Under the pieces are notes generated by a model that had not been told where the DNA came from, made no database searches, and worked only from the letters and a program-made list of their open reading frames with translations. This document shows, piece after piece, positions 60,740 to 64,000 of a DNA stretch of 64,000 nucleotides (position 1 is the first letter of the stretch; the number at the start of each line of letters is the position of its first letter). The stretch spans positions 6,572,001 through 6,636,000 of the forward strand of contig NZ_CP035913.1 in the NCBI RefSeq assembly GCF_004209755.1. Direction: 5' to 3'. The translations under genes were made by a program, and so were the position numbers. The DNA comes from Pseudoduganella lutea. Lineage in GTDB: Bacteria > Pseudomonadota > Gammaproteobacteria > Burkholderiales > Burkholderiaceae_D.

Positions 60740-60970
60740 TTACTGCCGAACGGTTTTCCTAGAAGGAGGCCACTTGACCAGATCACGCAGCGGTAGTCCA
60801 ACGCTGGCTGCGATTGAGTTCATCTCTGCTATTGCCGTCACCTTCTGTGCTTCTTCGCCCGCATGTACCAGCTTTGTAATCTCTAGTGCCAAGGATCGCA
60901 GTTCTGAAACCGGCAGATCGGAAGCAAGGCTTACTAGGTCATCTACGGCCTGCGATTTTGTTACTTTCAT
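60740..60970 (-). CDS. Small hypothetical protein
   Basis: A 76-residue protein starting MKVTKSQAVDDLVSLASD, helical; the C-terminal SIAASVGLPLRDLVKWP resembles the H-NS-like 'GLSVQDL' turn. There is no strong ribosome site. It points away from the H-NS gene. No family. Confidence 0.55.
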   Translation of the reverse strand: MKVTKSQAVDDLVSLASDLPVSELRSLALEITKLVHAGEEAQKVTAIAEMNSIAASVGLPLRDLVKWPPSRKTVRQ

Positions 60971-61136
60971 TGATTTTAATATTGCATATTAAAAAGGTAG
61001 ATTGTACGTATTGAAGCGCATCCTGTAAAGGCGGTCGATAGTGCCGCTCATAAATGTCTACGTGGGCAACTGCGCCGTCGCTATGCCAGGGGCGTCATAG
61101 CATGCCGATCCAAGGCTGGGTCATCAGCCTTGCCGA

Positions 61137-61240
61137 TTATGTTAGGCGCCCGCGGAAAAGGCTCGCGCTCTGGTAGGGTCGTTCGGCCGTAATTCCTTCG
61201 AAGATGTCTGCGGTGGTAATGAGGCGCGTGTCCTCCATTG
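61137..61240 (-). pseudogene. HD-GYP domain scrap
   Basis: Minus strand TRLITTADIFEGITAERPYQ is the signature end of an HD-GYP phosphodiesterase domain (ITxADIFEALTAxRPYR). Only about 30 residues remain. It lies next to an IS6-type fragment. Confidence 0.65.
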
Positions 61241-61439
61241 TCCGCCCTAGTAAGACCACGTGGATACTCCGTGTCATTGAGCCTCTCGTGGTAACGCTGC
61301 TGATACGGGCAAGTCTCGAAAGAACTCGATGAGGCCGCGGTTCATCTTCGTGTACCCGCTGTGCTGACGCATCGCTTCCCACTCTGCGTGGTCCAGGCCC
61401 TTGCGTTGTCAAGCACGCTGAGGCTGAAGCCCGGTTGCT

Positions 61440-61890
61440 TAGATCATGGAGCTGCGTGCCACGGCGCAGCCAACGCTGACTAGATTGTTCAGTATTTTGA
61501 CGAGCGTAGCTTTGTCGGCTCGCAATGTGTTCCTTGCTGCTGCAGTTCGCGAACGGCCTCGTGCCAGGCTGCGTAACTGTCTAGCGTAATGGTTTTCAGC
61601 GCCCGCCCTAGCAAACGTACGGCCTTGCGAAAGAATTTCTTTGCCGAGCCCACGTTGCGCCGCGGGCTGAGCCGAAAGTCGATCGTCTTGCCTGCTGCCG
61701 CAATAGCCCGGTAGAGATAAGCGCACTGCCCTCGGATCCTGATGTAGGTCTCATCGATTCTCCGGCCATGATCTCGACGAGGTCATGGTATGACAGCTTA
61801 TAGCGCAGCTATCCGTGTACGCTGAGAACGATTATCTCCTGCTCGAAAGTGCCTGCCTTGAACAGGTCAGTCTTGCTCCGGCGGGCGTGC
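61440..61890 (-). pseudogene. IS6 family transposase remnant
   Basis: Minus strand pieces in order: RYKLSYHDLVEIMAG, then DETYIRIRGQCAYLYRAIA, DFRLSPRRNVGSAKKFFRKA, TITLDSYAAWHEAVREL, and KLRSSKY, where the frame slips (missing C before TGAACAATCTA, which would give LNNLV). The piece before DETYI is also deleted and an early TAG is present. The element is dead. Confidence 0.85.
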
Positions 61891-61907
61891 GTGCTGTGCA
61901 ACGGTCG

Positions 61908-62216
61908 TCATTCTAGCTGAGCTGCAGGTTTCCATAACCGCCCTTTTATGCGCGGTCGTTGAGCCTTTAGTCCTACACGTGTAAGTTTTGTAATTAGCCA
62001 ATGAATATCGACGCACGGGTCATCCTTATGTAGCAGAAAGAAGATTCCAGCCCATTCTTCATCGACTTCGCTATTCCAAACAGTGAAATTAACGATCGGA
62101 TACTCGTCTGTGAAAGCAATAAGAATTTGGGAATCTGCTTGGAGATCAGATATGTCCAGTGTCCAGTACTGAAGGAATTTAACAATCAGCAAACTTTTCT
62201 TCAAGGGAACTCCCAA
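61908..62216 (-). CDS. Hypothetical protein, start uncertain
   Basis: A 102-residue frame from TTG 62216. SLLIVKFLQYWTLDISDLQA, then FTDEYPIVNFTVWNSEVDE, then CVDIHWLITKLTRVGLKAQR. It looks like a folded small protein, with the true start perhaps lost at the IS boundary. No family. Confidence 0.45.
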   Translation of the reverse strand: MGVPLKKSLLIVKFLQYWTLDISDLQADSQILIAFTDEYPIVNFTVWNSEVDEEWAGIFFLLHKDDPCVDIHWLITKLTRVGLKAQRPRIKGRLWKPAAQLE

Positions 62217-62452
62217 ACGACTGCACTGCTGGTTGTCAACTTATATGACTAGAATACTCGCGACGACATCCAGGTTATTCGCTCGTCATCTCCTAGCCCG
62301 CTAGCGAGCTTTCGCCACGGCAGTATTTAGTAGCGGCAGGGCATCCCGAACACGGAGAATTCACCAATGTTGTATCACCAACGCTGCTGCGGGTTTCTAT
62401 AGCACCGTCGCGTTTGCCGCGAACTGATGACTTCAATCACGGCGTCATAGCC

Positions 62453-64000
62453 TCAGGGGACTGTAGCTAGCTGAGTGCGTTTCTGCCGTATGTCAGTCGG
62501 AGCTGTTGCGTAACGGAGCGCGCCTTCAGGGACAACCGACGTTACCTCGGTCGGACTGAGTTTGAATATGCTTACCGCGCGTAGCAGCTGGGCTGCTTGG
62601 CCCTGCATAGATTCGGACGCGGCTGCCGCTTCCTCAACCAGCGCTGCATTCTGCTGGGTGACCTGATCCATCTGCACCACTGCAGCATTGATCTGCTCAA
62701 TGCCAGCGCTCTGCTCACCACTTGCCGAGCTGATCTCAGCCATGATGTCGTTCACGCGACGAACGCTATCCAAAATCTCGGCCATTGTGGCCCCGGCCTC
62801 GTTGACGAGAGCACTGCCGTTTGCAACCTTTGTGACGGAGTTTTCGATCAGCCCCTTAATCTCCTTCGACGCAACGCCCGCTCGCTGCGCCAGATTGCGC
62901 ACCTCGGCTGCAACCACCGCAAAGCCACGCCCCTGTTCGCCGGCGCGTGCCGCTTCAACGGCAGCGTTAAGTGCAAGGATATTAGTCTGGAAGGCTATTC
63001 CGTCGATCACACTGGTAATGTCGGCAATCATACCGGCGGCCGTGGCGATCTCGTCCATGGTACCTACGACCTGACCAATTACCGCACTGCCTTTGTCTGC
63101 CACTGAGGTAGCGGTATTCGCTAGCACTTGCCCTTGACGCGCGTTGTCGGCATTCTGGCGAACGGTCGCAGTCAGCTCCTCCATTGAGGAAGCGGTTTCT
63201 TCCAGCGATGATGCCTGCTCTTCAGTGCGGGACGACAGATCCATGCTTCCGGCCGCGACTTGGCTCGACGCGCTGGCAATCATCTGGGTGCTACTCTGAA
63301 CCGTTTGAACGATGGCCGCGAGACTGTCCCGCATGTGGCTGATCGAGCACATCATGCTGGTCGAATCGCCGGCGCGGGTATGGATCTCTACCGTCAAGTC
63401 GCCTGCGGCAATGCTCGCAGCGGCACTAGCGGCATCGACCGGCTCGCCGCCAAGTTGGCGCACCAGGACACGCGCAATGGCAGTCGCCAGGGTCACACTA
63501 ATCAGGAATGCGGCAGTCAGTAGCGCCGTGATCCAGTTGCGCGCGCTGGCGTAAAGCGCGTCGCCGCTGCGGCTAGCTGCCTTGCCTCCAGCAATATTGG
63601 CGTCAACAATGCGCTGAAGATCGGTACTGGCCTGGTCGAACAGCTCTTGGGAGCGGCCACGCAGGAGTGCCTTGGCGTCGTCATTCCGGTTGGCGCGCGA
63701 TAGCGCGATGACCTCTCGATGTTGGCTGAGGTAAGCGTTCCAGGCAACACTAAATTTGTCATATAGCTGTTGCTCCTCGTTTGAACTGATGAGCCTCTCG
63801 TATTCAGTCCGACTTGATGCCAGGGTCTTACCGACTTGCTCGAGCGTACGTTCATAATTCGTCATCTCGGCCTCGTCGTGAGACAAGATGTGCTGCAGCT
63901 CGGCTATTCTAAAGTCCGAGGTGGCTGTATTCATATCGCCGGCATAGCGCACGCTTGGCATCCAGTTCACTTCCATCTCGGTGGAGGTCTGGTTGACGCT
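62453..64000 (-). CDS. Methyl-accepting chemotaxis protein (partial)
   Basis: The frame is open to the right edge, so the N-terminal end of the protein is outside the window. The visible 515 residues have an N-terminal four-helix-type ligand domain, a membrane segment ([19 protein letters not shown]), a HAMP domain ([19 protein letters not shown]) and a signalling domain with methylation helices and the hairpin tip [20 protein letters not shown] then [19 protein letters not shown]. The C-terminus ends VP without a CheR-binding pentapeptide that I can see. Confidence 0.92.
   Translation of the reverse strand, partial: SVNQTSTEMEVNWMPSVRYAGDMNTATSDFRIAELQHILSHDEAEMTNYERTLEQVGKTLASSRTEYERLISSNEEQQLYDKFSVAWNAYLSQHREVIALSRANRNDDAKALLRGRSQELFDQASTDLQRIVDANIAGGKAASRSGDALYASARNWITALLTAAFLISVTLATAIARVLVRQLGGEPVDAASAAASIAAGDLTVEIHTRAGDSTSMMCSISHMRDSLAAIVQTVQSSTQMIASASSQVAAGSMDLSSRTEEQASSLEETASSMEELTATVRQNADNARQGQVLANTATSVADKGSAVIGQVVGTMDEIATAAGMIADITSVIDGIAFQTNILALNAAVEAARAGEQGRGFAVVAAEVRNLAQRAGVASKEIKGLIENSVTKVANGSALVNEAGATMAEILDSVRRVNDIMAEISSASGEQSAGIEQINAAVVQMDQVTQQNAALVEEAAAASESMQGQAAQLLRAVSIFKLSPTEVTSVVPEGALRYATAPTDIRQKRTQLATVP

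Noticed and set aside
1..64000. tRNA or rRNA genes as integration targets for the recombinases
   Set aside because: No tRNA cloverleaf or rRNA stretch could be recognised by eye; a tRNA search program would be decisive.

Overview
The window looks like a piece of a betaproteobacterial genome of the Oxalobacteraceae type (Massilia/Duganella-like). That placement is an inference from a phasin, two PEP-CTERM proteins (one of the FxDxF kind), an H-NS protein with the short betaproteobacterial C-terminal motif, GC-rich codon use, and many degenerate copies of a 'TCCGCTTTGGGGCGG' intergenic repeat. No rRNA, tRNA or CRISPR array was recognised. Most of the window is accessory DNA: broken insertion sequences, conjugation and partition genes, four tyrosine-recombinase or TnpB-type enzymes, and long runs of very small unknown genes.

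Region 1 (1-19.7 kb) is the remains of a conjugative or plasmid-like element. It has the end of a probable TraH, an intact F-type TraG, two small envelope proteins, an S49 (SppA-like) protease and a GntR regulator. A scar follows, built from the 3' end of a second stbB-like gene, an IS5-type remnant, a three-gene operon (TPR protein, small membrane protein, unknown 360-residue protein), a second dead IS5-type element cut by a dead IS66 element, a 48-bp parM scrap and a TnpB element. Then come an intact parM-stbB pair, a tyrosine integrase overlapping an Mrr-like nuclease gene, and several small hypothetical genes.

Region 2 (20-34 kb) is metabolic. It carries a secreted cyclase-family hydrolase, dkgB with a divergent LysR gene broken by a one-base deletion, and another LysR gene followed by a translationally coupled pair: a Tat-exported class V aminotransferase-fold enzyme and an alpha-amino-acid ester hydrolase. 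After an IS481 remnant come two paralogous small genes (one truncated by that IS), a CE15-like esterase, NUDIX and IS1182 remnants, and a PAS hybrid histidine kinase.

Region 3 (34-44 kb) holds a phasin, a SUKH protein, PEP-CTERM proteins, a lone receiver domain and many small genes separated by the interspersed repeat. Several of these genes are broken by one or two base changes.

Region 4 (45-59 kb) is the most unusual. A DUF4209 gene is followed by two tyrosine recombinases, a small HTH gene bracketed by matching operator palindromes, and a phosphoribosyltransferase-like gene whose probable promoter contains the operator. Downstream is a one-strand array of about 16 small genes. Their boundaries carry a recurring GGAAAA motif and GC-rich palindromes, and the run ends near a 548-residue zinc-ribbon/PD-(D/E)XK-like nuclease. 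This looks like a gene-cassette array with no classical attC sites that I can see.

Region 5 (59-64 kb) has IS3, HD-GYP and IS6 scraps, an H-NS gene, small unknown genes, and a chemotaxis receptor that runs off the right edge.
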